A DNA stretch of 64,000 bases from Aeromonas media (GCF_000819985.1 NZ_CDBZ01000198.1:928-64927), one strand, 5' to 3'; positions 28,422-38,383 are shown, numbered from the stretch's first letter. Notes: generated from the letters alone by a model not told the origin. Numbers and translations are program-made.

Positions 28422-28853
28422 GTCGGTTCCTGTCTGCGGATTGATGCTGTTTTGCTCCCCTTTTTGCGCCAGGACAACAAAAAACAGGGCAAAGGAGGCT
28501 GCGGGCCATTTTACCCAAATGGGGGTTTTCCTCTATAATGCCAGCCCTTTTGTTTGCCAAATCGTTGTGACTCACGGGGTTGTGCGCCTAAGGTGGCGAT
28601 GACCTGGGTCACAAGGTTGCCAGACAACGACGCTTGCCGATGTTTTCGCCTCGCGCGTCGACCCCTCGACGGGGCACTCGGCGCGAGCCGGCATTGGCGG
28701 CAAGTATCCGGCTCGGGGAGCCGGATGATATGAGACTGATTTCAAACCGGGTAAGAACCAGGATCTGGCCAGCTGTGAGACAGACGGTGCTTGCCAGTCG
28801 TGCCCGGCGACCCAAGGTGAACCGTCTCTCTACCATTTCGAAGGAAGAAGTCC
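28422..28853 (+). promoter_or_regulatory. aspS promoter and structured leader
   Basis: 432 bases between the yecE-like gene and aspS. TATAAT at 28534-28539 is a good -10 box with TTACCC 17 bases upstream as a weak -35. The resulting leader of about 300 bases contains two strong hairpins: CTCGCGC (28650-28656) with GCGCGAG (28681-28687), and ATCCGGCTC-GGG-GAGCCGGAT at 28706-28726. No T run follows either, so they are not plain terminators. Confidence 0.5.
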
Positions 28854-30632
28854 ATGCGCTCTATCTATTGCGGACAGGTCAATGAGGCCCATGCCGGGCA
28901 GACCATTACATTGTGCGGTTGGGTCCATCGTCGTCGCGATCTCGGCGGCCTCATCTTTATCGACATGCGCGACCGGGAAGGGATCGTGCAAGTCTTCTTC
29001 GACCCGGACAAGCCGGACGCCTTCGCCCTGGCCTCCGAGCTGCGCGGCGAGTTCTGCATCCAGGTGACCGGCGTGGTGCGTACCCGTCCGGACTCCCAGC
29101 GCAACAGCGACATGGCTACCGGCGCCATCGAAGTGTTCGCCCACGAGCTCACCATCATCAACCGTGCCGAGCCGCTGCCGCTTGACTTCAACCAGGTCAA
29201 CAGCGAAGAGGTGAGCCTCAAGTATCGCTACCTGGACCTGCGTCGCCCCGAGATGGCCAAGTACCTGAAGACCCGTGCCAAGGCCAGCGCCTTCGTGCGC
29301 CGCTTCATGGACGAGCAGGGCTTCCTCGACATCGAGACCCCCATGCTGACCAAGGCGACCCCGGAAGGGGCCCGTGACTATCTGGTGCCGAGCCGGGTGC
29401 ACAAGGGCAAGTTCTACGCCCTGCCGCAGTCCCCGCAGCTGTTCAAGCAGTTGCTGATGATGTCCGGCTTCGATCGCTACTACCAGATCGTCAAGTGTTT
29501 CCGCGATGAAGACCTGCGTGCCGACCGCCAGCCGGAATTCACCCAGATCGACGTGGAGACCTCCTTCATGACCGCGCCGCAGGTGCGCGAAATCATGGAG
29601 GAGATGATCCGCAAACTCTGGATGCACATCCTGAACGTGGATCTCGGCGACTTCCCCATCATGACCTTCGACGAGGCCATGCGCCGCTTCGGTTCCGACA
29701 AGCCGGATCTGCGCCTGCCGATGGAGCTGGTGGATGTGGCCGACCTGCTGACTGCGGTGGAATTCGCCGTGTTCGCCGGCCCCGCCAACGATCCGAAAGG
29801 CCGCGTGGCAGCCCTGAAAGTCCCGGGCGGCGCCGAGCTCTCTCGCAAGCAGATCGACGAGTACACCAAGTTCGTCGGCATCTATGGCGCCAAAGGCCTG
29901 GCCTGGATGAAGGTCAACGAAGCGGCCAATGGCATCGAAGGGGTACAGTCCCCGGTCGCCAAGTTCCTCACCGACGAGATCGTGCGCGAGATCCTGGCCC
30001 GCACCGGCGCGGCCGATGGCGACATCCTCTTCTTCGGTGCTGACAGCAAGAAGGTGGTGTGCGACGCCATGGGCGCCCTGCGCCTGAAGGTGGGCCGCGA
30101 TCTGGGTCTGGTGGAAAACGTCTGGAAGCCGCTGTGGGTCATCGACTTCCCCATGTTCGAGGAAGATGGTGAAGGTGGCCTGGCTGCCATGCACCACCCC
30201 TTCACTGCCCCGAGCAACCTGGGCCCGAGCGAGCTCAAGGCCAACCCCCTGGGGGCCTATGCCAACGCCTACGACATGGTGATCAACGGCTACGAAGTGG
30301 GTGGCGGCTCTGTGCGTATCCACAACAGCGAGATGCAGTCCACCGTGTTCGACATCCTGGGGATCACCCCGGACGAGCAGCGCCTGAAGTTCGGCTTCCT
30401 GCTGGATGCCCTGAAGTACGGTACCCCGCCCCACGCCGGTCTGGCCTTCGGTCTGGATCGCCTCAGCATGCTGCTGACCGGTACCGACAACATCCGGGAC
30501 GTGATCGCCTTCCCGAAAACCACGGCAGCTGCCTGCCTGATGACGGATGCCCCCAGCTTCGCCAACCAGGCCCAGCTGACCGAACTGGCCATCGCCACCG
30601 TTGCCAAGGCCGATGCCAAGGCTGACGCCTGA
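28854..30632 (+). CDS. aspS: Aspartyl-tRNA synthetase
   Basis: A 592-residue class II synthetase that charges tRNA-Asp. The N-terminal anticodon-binding OB fold begins [29 protein letters not shown]. Motif 2 is in [31 protein letters not shown], the bacterial insertion domain follows, and motif 3 is [15 protein letters not shown]. Length matches bacterial AspRS. AAGGAAGAA precedes the ATG. It is followed after 68 bases by yebC, as in many gammaproteobacteria. Confidence 0.98.
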   Translation: MRSIYCGQVNEAHAGQTITLCGWVHRRRDLGGLIFIDMRDREGIVQVFFDPDKPDAFALASELRGEFCIQVTGVVRTRPDSQRNSDMATGAIEVFAHELTIINRAEPLPLDFNQVNSEEVSLKYRYLDLRRPEMAKYLKTRAKASAFVRRFMDEQGFLDIETPMLTKATPEGARDYLVPSRVHKGKFYALPQSPQLFKQLLMMSGFDRYYQIVKCFRDEDLRADRQPEFTQIDVETSFMTAPQVREIMEEMIRKLWMHILNVDLGDFPIMTFDEAMRRFGSDKPDLRLPMELVDVADLLTAVEFAVFAGPANDPKGRVAALKVPGGAELSRKQIDEYTKFVGIYGAKGLAWMKVNEAANGIEGVQSPVAKFLTDEIVREILARTGAADGDILFFGADSKKVVCDAMGALRLKVGRDLGLVENVWKPLWVIDFPMFEEDGEGGLAAMHHPFTAPSNLGPSELKANPLGAYANAYDMVINGYEVGGGSVRIHNSEMQSTVFDILGITPDEQRLKFGFLLDALKYGTPPHAGLAFGLDRLSMLLTGTDNIRDVIAFPKTTAAACLMTDAPSFANQAQLTELAIATVAKADAKADA

Positions 30633-30700
30633 GAAGATTGAAGAACGGGTCGCCATGCGACCCGTATCCCATTGATTTCACATTATAACGGAGAGTTTTT

Positions 30701-31441
30701 ATGGCAGGTCACAGCAAATGGGCCAACATCAAACACCGCAAGGCGGCACAAGACGCCAAGCGTGGCAAGATCTTCACCAAGCTGATCCGCGAAATTACCA
30801 CCTCGGCTCGCCTCGGTGACGCGGATCCCGCCAACAACCCGCGCCTGCGCGCGGCGGTCGCAGCTGCCCTGACCGGCAACATGACCCGTGACACCATCAA
30901 CCGTGCCATCCAGCGTGGCGCCGGTGGTGGTGATGGCGAGCAGCTCGAGACCATCGTCTACGAAGGTTACGGCCCGGCGGGCTCCGCCGTCATGGTGGAG
31001 TGCCTGACCGACAACCGCAATCGCACCGTGGCCGAAGTGCGTCACGCCTTCAGCAAGTGCGGTGGCAATCTGGGCACCGACGGCTCAGTGGCCTACCTGT
31101 TCAGCAAGAAGGGTCTGCTGACCTTCGTGGGCGTGGACGAGGATGCCCTGATGGACGCGGCTCTGGAAGCGGGCGCCGATGACGTGGTCACCGAAGAGGA
31201 TGGCTCCATCGAGGTCTACACCACCCCGAACGATTTCGGCACAGTGCTGGACGGCCTGGAAGCCGCCGGCTTCAAGCCCCAAAGCGCCGAAGTGACCATG
31301 ATAGCTTCCACCGAAGCCGAGCTGGACGCCGACACCGCACCCAAGCTGATGCGTCTCATCGACATGCTGGAAGACCTGGATGACGTGCAAGAGGTCTACC
31401 ACAACGGCTCCATCTCCGACGAAGTGGCCGCGCTGCTCTGA
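30701..31441 (+). CDS. yebC: YebC/PmpR family protein
   Basis: A 246-residue protein of the conserved YebC family, known as DNA-binding regulators or translation factors that help ribosomes through difficult motifs. [45 protein letters not shown], and [23 protein letters not shown] are hallmarks. The last 18 codons ([16 protein letters not shown]) are echoed twice downstream in degenerate form. RBS GGAGAG precedes the ATG. Confidence 0.96.
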   Translation: MAGHSKWANIKHRKAAQDAKRGKIFTKLIREITTSARLGDADPANNPRLRAAVAAALTGNMTRDTINRAIQRGAGGGDGEQLETIVYEGYGPAGSAVMVECLTDNRNRTVAEVRHAFSKCGGNLGTDGSVAYLFSKKGLLTFVGVDEDALMDAALEAGADDVVTEEDGSIEVYTTPNDFGTVLDGLEAAGFKPQSAEVTMIASTEAELDADTAPKLMRLIDMLEDLDDVQEVYHNGSISDEVAALL

Positions 31442-31562
31442 TCGTCAGCAGCAACTAGCGATAGGAGGTGCACCACAACGGTGTCACCTCCGACGAAGTG
31501 GCCGCGCTGCTCTGATCGCCAGATAGAAGACCAGGGGCACCACCAGGGTGTCACCTCCGACC
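31391..31562 (+). repeat. Degenerate tandem copies of the yebC 3' end
   Basis: Copy 1 (31391-31444) is the true yebC end with its stop. Copy 2 (31465-31518) repeats the same 54 bases with 5 visible differences and again reads [16 protein letters not shown] plus stop. Copy 3 (about 31535-31562) keeps only the centre, GGCACCACCAGGGTGTCACC followed by TCCGAC. Copies 1 and 2 are 74 bases apart, so they are not in the same frame. Confidence 0.85.
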
Positions 31563-31590
31563 AAACGGCAGCCAAGGCTGCCGTTTTTTT
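31563..31590 (+). terminator. Terminator after yebC
   Basis: AAACGGCAGCC-AA-GGCTGCCGTTT is a perfect 11-base stem followed by further T residues. It lies after the repeated yebC tails. Confidence 0.88.
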
Positions 31591-31628
31591 ATCACCTGCC
31601 CCCCTCTTGCCCCATTTCCTTTGCTGCC

Positions 31629-31645
31629 CTTAATGCCCGCTTAAG
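31629..31645 (+). promoter_or_regulatory. PmrA box upstream of the phosphoethanolamine transferase gene
   Basis: CTTAAT-GCCCG-CTTAAG fits the PmrA consensus YTTAAK-N5-YTTAAK at every specified base. It is about 145 bases before the ATG of the MCR-3/EptA-like gene and on the same strand. PmrA is the response regulator that turns on eptA (pmrC) in enterics under iron, acid or polymyxin stress. Confidence 0.7.
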
Positions 31646-31788
31646 TTTGACTTTCTAGTATCACCTGGTATCCGGGCCGCTCTGGCCATGATCCACCGTC
31701 TGCTCGGGAAGAGGGGCGGGGGAGCGGGATGCCCACAACGGAGCCCCCATGCAGGGTCTCCAGATCACTGGTTTGTCGGAGTCTTCTT

Positions 31789-33414
31789 ATGCGCCTCACT
31801 CTGGGAGTGATGAAGGTCAACCTGTTGCTGGTGTTGCTGTTTGCACTGGTGTTCAACTGGCCCATTTTCCTGCACTTTTACCGTATTCTCACCGCGCTCG
31901 AGCATGTGAAGGCGGGATTTGCCCTCTCTATCCCCCTGGTGCTGATCGCCGCGCTCAATGCGGTCTTCCTGCCGTTCACCTTCCGTTATCTGCTCAAGCC
32001 CTTCTTCATCCTGCTGATCATGACGGCCTCTCTGGTCAGCTACGCCATGCTGAAATACGGGATCATCTTCGATGTGGGCATGGTGCAGAACATTCTGGAG
32101 ACCAACAGCGGGGAGGCGACCTCCTATCTCAATGCTTCAGTGGTGCTCTGGTTCCTGCTGACCGCGGTGTTGCCGGTACTTGGTCTGCTGTGGATCAAGG
32201 TGGAGTACCCAACCCCCTGGTACAAGGGGCTGGGTCTGCGGCTCGGTTCCATCGCTCTGTCGCTGCTGTTTCTGGTGGGCGTTGCCGCCCTCTATTACCA
32301 GGACTATGCCTCGGTCGGGCGCAACAACCACTCCATCGTCAAGGAGATAGTCCCCTCCAACTACGTGCGCGGCCTCTATCGCTACGCCCGGGATATTCTC
32401 TTCGCTACCCCTGTCCCTTATGAGCCGATAGGCACAGATGCCAGGGTGGTCGCCAAGAGCGACAAGCCGACTCTGATGTTTCTGGTGGTGGGGGAGACAG
32501 CCCGCAGCCAGAATTACTCCCTCAACGGCTACCAGAAGGAGACCAACGGCTTCACCATGAAGGAGCCGGATCTCGTCTCCTTCAGGGACGTACGCTCCTG
32601 TGGTACCGCCACCGCGGTCTCCGTGCCCTGCATGTTCTCCAACCTTACGCGCCGTGAATACGACGAGACCCTGGCCAAGTCCAGAGACGGCCTGCTGGAC
32701 GTGCTGCAGCACGCCGGAGTCTCCGTGCTGTGGAAGGAGAACGACGGCGGCTGCAAGGGGGTGTGCAATCACGTGCCCACCCTGGAGATCGAGCCCAAGA
32801 CCTTCCCCGAATACTGTGAAGGGGATTCCTGCTATGACGAGGTCTTGCTGCAGGGACTGGATCAGCAGATCGCCGGGATGAAGGGCAAGCAGGGCAGCAA
32901 GCTGGTCGCCTTCCACCTGATGGGCAGCCACGGCCCGACCTACTATCGTCGCTACCCGGCCGCCGACCGCGTCTTCTTGCCGGACTGCCCGCGCAGCGAC
33001 ATCGAGAACTGCAGCAATGAGGAGCTGGTCAACACCTATGACAACACCATAAGGTACACCGACAAGGTGTTGTCCCAACTCATCGACAAGCTCAAAACCC
33101 TGGAAAGCCAGTACAACGTGGGGCTGGTTTACCTGTCTGATCACGGGGAATCCCTGGGCGCCATGGGACTCTATCTGCACGGCACTCCCTACAAGTTTGC
33201 CCCGGACGATCAGACCCGGGTGCCCTTGCTGACCTGGTTCTCTCCCCAGTTGCAGCGTGACCGCCAGCTGGACCAGGACTGCCTGCGTCAGGAGGCGGGC
33301 AGCAAGCGCTTCTCCCACGACAATCTGTTCCACTCGATGCTCGGCATCATGGATGTGCAGACCCAGGCTTATGACGGCAAGCTTGACCTGTTCAAGCCGT
33401 GTAGGGCGGGGTAA
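31789..33414 (+). CDS. Lipid A phosphoethanolamine transferase, EptA / MCR-3-like
   Basis: A 541-residue inner-membrane enzyme that moves phosphoethanolamine from phosphatidylethanolamine to lipid A, lowering negative charge and polymyxin binding. Five hydrophobic segments fill residues 8-170. The periplasmic domain has GETAR with Glu236, RSCGTATAVSVPCMFS with nucleophile Thr275, GSHGPTY with His381, and SDHGES with Asp451 and His452. Paired cysteines (271/281, 343/348, 400/408) fit the family's disulfides. Length and text (KENDGGCKGVCN, PDCPRSDIENC, HGTPYKFAPDDQTRVP) resemble MCR-3 closely by recall. Chosen ATG 31789 has GGAG upstream. No mobile element is adjacent, so it looks intrinsic. 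Confidence 0.93.
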   Translation: MRLTLGVMKVNLLLVLLFALVFNWPIFLHFYRILTALEHVKAGFALSIPLVLIAALNAVFLPFTFRYLLKPFFILLIMTASLVSYAMLKYGIIFDVGMVQNILETNSGEATSYLNASVVLWFLLTAVLPVLGLLWIKVEYPTPWYKGLGLRLGSIALSLLFLVGVAALYYQDYASVGRNNHSIVKEIVPSNYVRGLYRYARDILFATPVPYEPIGTDARVVAKSDKPTLMFLVVGETARSQNYSLNGYQKETNGFTMKEPDLVSFRDVRSCGTATAVSVPCMFSNLTRREYDETLAKSRDGLLDVLQHAGVSVLWKENDGGCKGVCNHVPTLEIEPKTFPEYCEGDSCYDEVLLQGLDQQIAGMKGKQGSKLVAFHLMGSHGPTYYRRYPAADRVFLPDCPRSDIENCSNEELVNTYDNTIRYTDKVLSQLIDKLKTLESQYNVGLVYLSDHGESLGAMGLYLHGTPYKFAPDDQTRVPLLTWFSPQLQRDRQLDQDCLRQEAGSKRFSHDNLFHSMLGIMDVQTQAYDGKLDLFKPCRAG

Positions 33415-33434
33415 ACCGGCGAAAACAGACCAAT

Positions 33435-33463
33435 AAAAACGGCAGCCACTGGCTGCCGTTTTT
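33435..33463. terminator. Bidirectional terminator between eptA-like gene and nagC
   Basis: AAAAACGGCAGCC-ACT-GGCTGCCGTTTTT is a perfect 13-base stem with A and T tracts on both flanks, between convergent genes. Confidence 0.9.
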
Positions 33464-33482
33464 ATTGATGCAAGGAGCTGGG

Positions 33483-34697
33483 TTACTTCTGCTCCATGAT
33501 GATCTGCAGCAGATCCCCTTCCAGCAGGGAGCGCTTCACCAGGGCGAAACCGCCGATGGTTGGCTGGTTCTGGAAGCGGGCCTTCACGATGGGCAGACCA
33601 CGGTGAAAGCTCGGCAGGGACTGGTGCTCGACGCAGCGGCGGATGGCCGGGATCAGGATCTCCTCGGCAGCGGTGATTTCGCCGGCGATCAGCACCTTCT
33701 GGGGATTGAACAGGTTGACCGTGATGGCGATGGCCCGGCCCAGGTGTTCTCCCACGTTCTCGATCACGCTGCGGGCCAGCTCGTCACCGGCCATGGCCGC
33801 CTTGCACACCTCCTGGATGGTGATGTACTTCTCCTGCAGCGAACTCAGATGGCCGCGGCTGATGAGCTCCTTCACCTTGTCGACGATGGCCTCGTTGGAG
33901 GCGATGGTCTCGAGGCAGCCGAAGTTGCCGCAGTGGCAGCGCTTGCCAAGCGGCTCGACCTGGATGTGGCCGATCTCGCCGACGTTGCGGTTATGACCGA
34001 GGAACACCTGCCCCTTGGTGATGATGCCGGAGCCGGTGCCCTGGTGCACGCTGACCAGGATGGAGTCCATGCAGTCGCGAGATTCGCCGAAGAAGTGCTC
34101 CGCGAGCGCCAGGGAACGGGTGTCGTTGCCCACGTAGCAGGGGAGGTTGAAATGGTGCTCCAACAGCTTGGCTAGGCCCAGGTTGCGGATCTGGTAGGTG
34201 GGGGTATAGATGACCATGCCGGATTCCGGGTTGACCAGACCCGGCATGGTCAGCGCGATGCTGATGAGGTTGCGGCTACGCTCGGTATTGGCATCGATGA
34301 AGGCGCCAATTTCCCGCAGCAGCATGTCGACCACGGGTTGCTGCTCGATCTCGGTCACCTGGGTGATGTGCTGATCGAGCTCCTTGCCGTCGAGATCGTA
34401 CAGGCTAAGTTGCAGGTAGCCGCGACCGAGCTTGGCGGAGACAAACTGAAAGCGATGCTTGATGGTGGTCAGGGAGATGGCGCGTCGTCCGCCGGTTGAC
34501 GCCTGGGGCGAGGTCTCCCTGATGAGGCCATGCTCGATCAGTTGCCGGGTTATCTTGGTCACGCTGGCCGGTGCCAGCTGACTCAACTCGGCAATTTTGA
34601 CCCGCGAGATGGGCCCCTGCAGGTCAATGAGTCGATACACGACGGCACTGTTCACCTGCTTGATAAGATCTACGTTTGCTATTTGTCCGCCAGTCAT
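33483..34697 (-). CDS. nagC: NagC, repressor of N-acetylglucosamine genes (ROK family)
   Basis: A 404-residue ROK-family regulator that binds GlcNAc-6-phosphate. The N-terminal winged helix reads SRVKIAELSQLAPASVTKITRQLIEHGLI. The sugar and zinc part has GNVGEIGHIQVE-like text (RNVGEIGHIQVEPLGKRCHCGNFGCLETIAS). Start MTGGQIANVDLIKQVNSAVVYRLID matches E. coli NagC. It is the third gene of nagB-nagA-nagC, 4 bases after nagA. Confidence 0.96.
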   Translation of the reverse strand: MTGGQIANVDLIKQVNSAVVYRLIDLQGPISRVKIAELSQLAPASVTKITRQLIEHGLIRETSPQASTGGRRAISLTTIKHRFQFVSAKLGRGYLQLSLYDLDGKELDQHITQVTEIEQQPVVDMLLREIGAFIDANTERSRNLISIALTMPGLVNPESGMVIYTPTYQIRNLGLAKLLEHHFNLPCYVGNDTRSLALAEHFFGESRDCMDSILVSVHQGTGSGIITKGQVFLGHNRNVGEIGHIQVEPLGKRCHCGNFGCLETIASNEAIVDKVKELISRGHLSSLQEKYITIQEVCKAAMAGDELARSVIENVGEHLGRAIAITVNLFNPQKVLIAGEITAAEEILIPAIRRCVEHQSLPSFHRGLPIVKARFQNQPTIGGFALVKRSLLEGDLLQIIMEQK

Positions 34698-34701
34698 AGT
34701 G

Positions 34702-35847
34702 TCACTGTGTTGTGTAGTGTCCGTTAACCACGGTCCCGCAGACCGTGAAGGCCTGATCAAAGACGGTGAGGTTGGCAATTTTTCCGACCTGGATACTACC
34801 GAGACGTGAGTCCCATCCAATGGCGCGAGCGGGGTAAAGGGTGGCCATTCTCAGTGCTTCATCGAGCGGTAATCCGACCTGTTTGACCAGATTCTCCACC
34901 CCTTCAATCATGGTGAGGGCGGAGCCGCCGAGTGTACCATTCTCATCGACGCACTGACCATCGCGGAAATAGACGGTTGCGCCACAAAAATCAAACTGTT
35001 CAAAGCCTTCCGGTGCCCCGGCCGCAGCGGTGGCATCGGTGACCAGCACCAGTTTCTCGCCGAGGATCCTGTGTGCCAGGCGCACGTTGGCCCAGTGCAC
35101 GTGGTGGCCGTCGACGATGACGCCCGCATAGACATCCTTGCGATCGTAGATGGCGCCCACCACGCCCGGCTCGCGACCGTTGAGGGTCGGGGTCATGGCG
35201 TTGTAGAGGTGGGTGGCAAAGCGCATGCCGTTGTCAAACCCGGCCATGGCCTGGTCATAGCTGGCGGCGGTGTGACCGGCGGAGACCAGGATGCCGGCCT
35301 CCACCAGGCGGCGGATGTGCTCCGGCTTGTTGCGCTCCGGCGCCAGGGTGATCTTGGCGATGGCGTCGCTGTTGGCGCAGAAGAAGTCGATCATCTCGTC
35401 GACGGGCTGGCGGATCTGCTCCGCCGGGTGTATGCCCTTGCGCTTGAGGTTGGTGTAGGGCCCTTCCAGATGGACGCCCAGTACCTCGTTCGGATGGGCG
35501 GCCATGTAGTCGCGGGTCACCGCTACGGCCAGCTTCATGTCTGCATCCGGACTGGTGATCAGGGTCGGCAGGAAGCTGGTGGTCCCGGACTTGAGATTGG
35601 CCGCCTGCATGGTGGCCAGCGTCTCGGTGGTGATGTGGCCGTTGAACATGACGCCGCCGCAGCCATTGAGCTGCACGTCGATGAAGCCGGCGCTGAGGTT
35701 GGCGCCCTTGAGATCAATGCGCTCGATGCCGGCGGGCAGCTCGGCCAGGTGGGAGATGGCGACAATCTTGTCGCCCTCGATCAGTACGCCGTGGCCGGTC
35801 AGCACGCAGCTGCCGGTATAGAGGGTGCAATTAGTCAGTGCGTACAT
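34702..35847 (-). CDS. nagA: N-acetylglucosamine-6-phosphate deacetylase
   Basis: A 381-residue amidohydrolase-fold enzyme that removes acetate from GlcNAc-6-phosphate. [30 protein letters not shown] with the metal-binding Glu, [11 protein letters not shown] and [10 protein letters not shown] with metal His residues, and VTDATAAAG with the catalytic Asp are in place. It lies 9 bases after nagB and supplies GlcN-6-phosphate to NagB. Confidence 0.97.
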   Translation of the reverse strand: MYALTNCTLYTGSCVLTGHGVLIEGDKIVAISHLAELPAGIERIDLKGANLSAGFIDVQLNGCGGVMFNGHITTETLATMQAANLKSGTTSFLPTLITSPDADMKLAVAVTRDYMAAHPNEVLGVHLEGPYTNLKRKGIHPAEQIRQPVDEMIDFFCANSDAIAKITLAPERNKPEHIRRLVEAGILVSAGHTAASYDQAMAGFDNGMRFATHLYNAMTPTLNGREPGVVGAIYDRKDVYAGVIVDGHHVHWANVRLAHRILGEKLVLVTDATAAAGAPEGFEQFDFCGATVYFRDGQCVDENGTLGGSALTMIEGVENLVKQVGLPLDEALRMATLYPARAIGWDSRLGSIQVGKIANLTVFDQAFTVCGTVVNGHYTTQ

Positions 35848-35856
35848 GACGGCTCC

Positions 35857-36657
35857 TTACAGACGGTCGATGTTGGCGGCTTCCAGCTGCTGGAAGTAAC
35901 GAACCGTCTTGACTTTCAGCTCCATGGTCGAGGGCTCGTCGCACACCATCATGCCCTTGGGATGCAGTTGCAGGGTGGAGATGGTCCACATGTGGTTGAC
36001 GCAGCCTTCCACCGCGGCCTGCAGGGCCAGCGCCTTGGCGTGACCTGTCACCAGGATCATGATCTCCTCGGCATCCATCAGGGTGCCGACACCCACGGTC
36101 AGCGCCAGCTTGGGCACCTGCTCCATGTCGCCACCGAAGAAGCGGGAGTTGGCGATGCGGGTATCTTCGGTCAGGGTCTTGACCCGGGTGCGGGAGGCAA
36201 GGGAGGAGGCCGGCTCGTTGAAGGCGATGTGGCCGTCGTTGCCGACGCCGCCCATAAACAGGTTGATCTTGCCATAGGACTTGATCTTGTCCTCATAGCG
36301 CTTGCACTCGGCCACCAAATCCTCGGCATTGCCGTTGAGGATGTTGATGTTTTCCGGGCGAATGTCAACTTGATTGAAGAAGTTGTTGTGCATGAAGCTG
36401 TGGTAGCTCTCCGGGTGCTCCTTCGGCAGGCCCACGTATTCGTCCATGTTGAAGGTCACCACGTTCTGGAAGCTCACTTCACCGGCCTGGTGCAACTCGA
36501 TCAGGCGCTTGTAGGTCGTCAACGGCGTGCCGCCGGTGGGCAGGCCCAGCACGAAGGGGCGATCGCTGGTCGGTTTGAACGCATTGATGCGGTCAACGAT
36601 GTAACGGGCAGACCAGAGACCCACCTGGCTGGCAGACTTCAACGGGATCAGGCGCAT
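35857..36657 (-). CDS. nagB: Glucosamine-6-phosphate deaminase
   Basis: A 266-residue isomerase-deaminase that turns GlcN-6-phosphate into fructose-6-phosphate and ammonia. [50 protein letters not shown] with the catalytic Asp, and [17 protein letters not shown] are classic. The length equals E. coli NagB. The longer open frame upstream is not needed; MRLIPL is the standard start. It heads nagB-nagA-nagC and is divergent from nagE. Confidence 0.97.
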   Translation of the reverse strand: MRLIPLKSASQVGLWSARYIVDRINAFKPTSDRPFVLGLPTGGTPLTTYKRLIELHQAGEVSFQNVVTFNMDEYVGLPKEHPESYHSFMHNNFFNQVDIRPENINILNGNAEDLVAECKRYEDKIKSYGKINLFMGGVGNDGHIAFNEPASSLASRTRVKTLTEDTRIANSRFFGGDMEQVPKLALTVGVGTLMDAEEIMILVTGHAKALALQAAVEGCVNHMWTISTLQLHPKGMMVCDEPSTMELKVKTVRYFQQLEAANIDRL

Positions 36658-36723
36658 TCTATATACCTCAGAACGGTTGCCGCACAGGATTGACGGCAAG
36701 GGACCAAACACGGATTCAAGTTG

Positions 36724-36842
36724 TTTTATAGCGTAAATAAAGATTGCGAACTAAGCCACATCTATCCGCTACCTTTATCTCTGTTGAGTGATAATGATCA
36801 CGAAAGTTGGTTTATTAATTTGCGAAGCGAAATAAAACAAAT
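36724..36842. promoter_or_regulatory. nagB-nagE divergent control region with NagC-like and CRP-like sites
   Basis: Two AT-rich imperfect palindromes, TTTTATAGCGTAAATAAA (36724-36741) and TTTATTAATTTGCGAAGC followed by GAAATAAA (36811-36836), have the look of NagC operators. Between them AGTGA-TAATGA-TCACG (36787-36802) matches the CRP consensus TGTGA-N6-TCACA at 8 of 10 positions. In E. coli the same intergenic region uses NagC looping plus CRP. Confidence 0.55.
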
Positions 36843-36928
36843 AGACTGCCAATCAAGCCTTGATGGCTTATGCGTCGAACGTGATAAGCACTTAATTTCT
36901 AGAAAAACATCAACTAAGGAGAGGAACC

Positions 36929-38383
36929 GTGAACATTCTCGGTTATTTGCAAAAGATCGGCCGTGCCCTGATGGTGCCGGTAGCGGTATTGCCTGCCGCA
37001 GCGATCCTGATGGGGATTGGCTACTGGATTGACCCTAACGGTTGGGGTGGCGAAAGCGCGCTGGCGGCTTTCTTGATCAAGGCGGGTGCCGCCATCATCG
37101 ACAAGATGGCCATCCTGTTTGCCGTGGGTGTCGCCTATGGCATGTCCAAAGATAAAGACGGTTCCGCCGCGCTGGCCGGTCTGGTCGGCTATCTGGTAGT
37201 GACCACCCTGCTGAGCCCGGGTGCGGTCTCGCAGATCCAGCAGATCCCGCTGGACCAGGTCCCTGCTGCCTTCGGTAAAATCGAGAACCAGTTCATCGGT
37301 ATCTTGACCGGTGTCATCGCTGCCGAGCTGTACAACCGCTTCAGCGGTGTCGAGCTGCACAAGGCGCTGGCCTTCTTCTCCGGCCGTCGTCTGGTGCCGA
37401 TTGTGACCTCCGTTGTCATGATCGTGGTCTCCTTCATCCTGATGGCTGTCTGGCCGATTATCTATGGTGGCCTGGTCTCCTTCGGTGAATCCATCGTCAG
37501 CATGGGCTCCACCGGTGCCGGCATCTACGCCTTCTTCAACCGTCTGCTGATCCCGGTCGGTCTGCACCACGCCCTGAACTCCGTGTTCTGGTTCGACGTG
37601 GCCGGCATCAACGACATCCCGAACTTCCTGGGTGGCCAATCCTCCATCGACGCCGGCAAGGCTGTCGTGGGCGTGACCGGCATGTACCAGGCTGGCTTCT
37701 TCCCCATCATGATGTTCGGTCTGCCGGGTGCGGCACTGGCCATCTACCACAGCGCGAAGAAAGAGAACAAAGAGAAAGTTGCCTCCATCATGATCGCGGC
37801 CGCCTTCGCCGCCTTCTTCACCGGGGTGACCGAGCCGCTCGAGTTCTCCTTCATGTTCGTGGCGCCGGTGCTCTATGTCATCCACGCCCTGCTGACCGGT
37901 CTGTCCGTGTTCATCGCCTCCAGCATGCACTGGATCTCAGGCTTCGGCTTCAGCGCCGGCTTTGTTGACATGTTCATTCAATCGCGCAACCCGCTGGCGA
38001 CCCAGTGGTACATGCTGCTGGTACAGGGCCTGGTGTTCTTCGGTCTCTACTACGCCATCTTCCGTGCCGTGATCGTCAAGTTCAACCTGAAAACCCCGGG
38101 TCGTGAAGATGACGAAGCCGTGCAGGTACAGGCTCAGACCACTGACCGCACCGAGCTGGCTCGCCAGTATCTGGAAGTGCTGGGTGGTCAGGACAACCTG
38201 GTGACCATAGATGCCTGCATCACCCGTCTGCGTTTGACCCTGAAAGATCGCAGCATCGTCGACGAGCGCAAGCTCAAAGCCCTGGGCGCGGCCGGTGTGG
38301 TCAAGCTCGGTGAGCAGAACCTGCAGGTGATTCTGGGCCCCTTGGCCGAGATCATCGCCGGTGAGATGAAAGCCCTGCGTTAA
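36929..38383 (+). CDS. nagE: N-acetylglucosamine PTS permease, EIICB
   Basis: A 484-residue PTS protein that imports GlcNAc and phosphorylates it. The IIC membrane domain covers about residues 1-385 (MNILGYLQKIGRALMVPVAVLPAAAILMGIG, FFTGVTEPLEFSFMF). The IIB domain follows with the phospho-Cys in TIDACITRLRLTLKD. E. coli NagE carries a further IIA domain of about 160 residues that is absent here, so a IIA from another protein must serve. The start codon is GTG with AAGGAGAGG just upstream. Confidence 0.94.
   Translation: MNILGYLQKIGRALMVPVAVLPAAAILMGIGYWIDPNGWGGESALAAFLIKAGAAIIDKMAILFAVGVAYGMSKDKDGSAALAGLVGYLVVTTLLSPGAVSQIQQIPLDQVPAAFGKIENQFIGILTGVIAAELYNRFSGVELHKALAFFSGRRLVPIVTSVVMIVVSFILMAVWPIIYGGLVSFGESIVSMGSTGAGIYAFFNRLLIPVGLHHALNSVFWFDVAGINDIPNFLGGQSSIDAGKAVVGVTGMYQAGFFPIMMFGLPGAALAIYHSAKKENKEKVASIMIAAAFAAFFTGVTEPLEFSFMFVAPVLYVIHALLTGLSVFIASSMHWISGFGFSAGFVDMFIQSRNPLATQWYMLLVQGLVFFGLYYAIFRAVIVKFNLKTPGREDDEAVQVQAQTTDRTELARQYLEVLGGQDNLVTIDACITRLRLTLKDRSIVDERKLKALGAAGVVKLGEQNLQVILGPLAEIIAGEMKALR

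Noticed and set aside
28830-30656. Open frame of 608 codons opposite aspS
   Set aside because: Antisense shadow of aspS; its composition reflects the complement of aspS codons.
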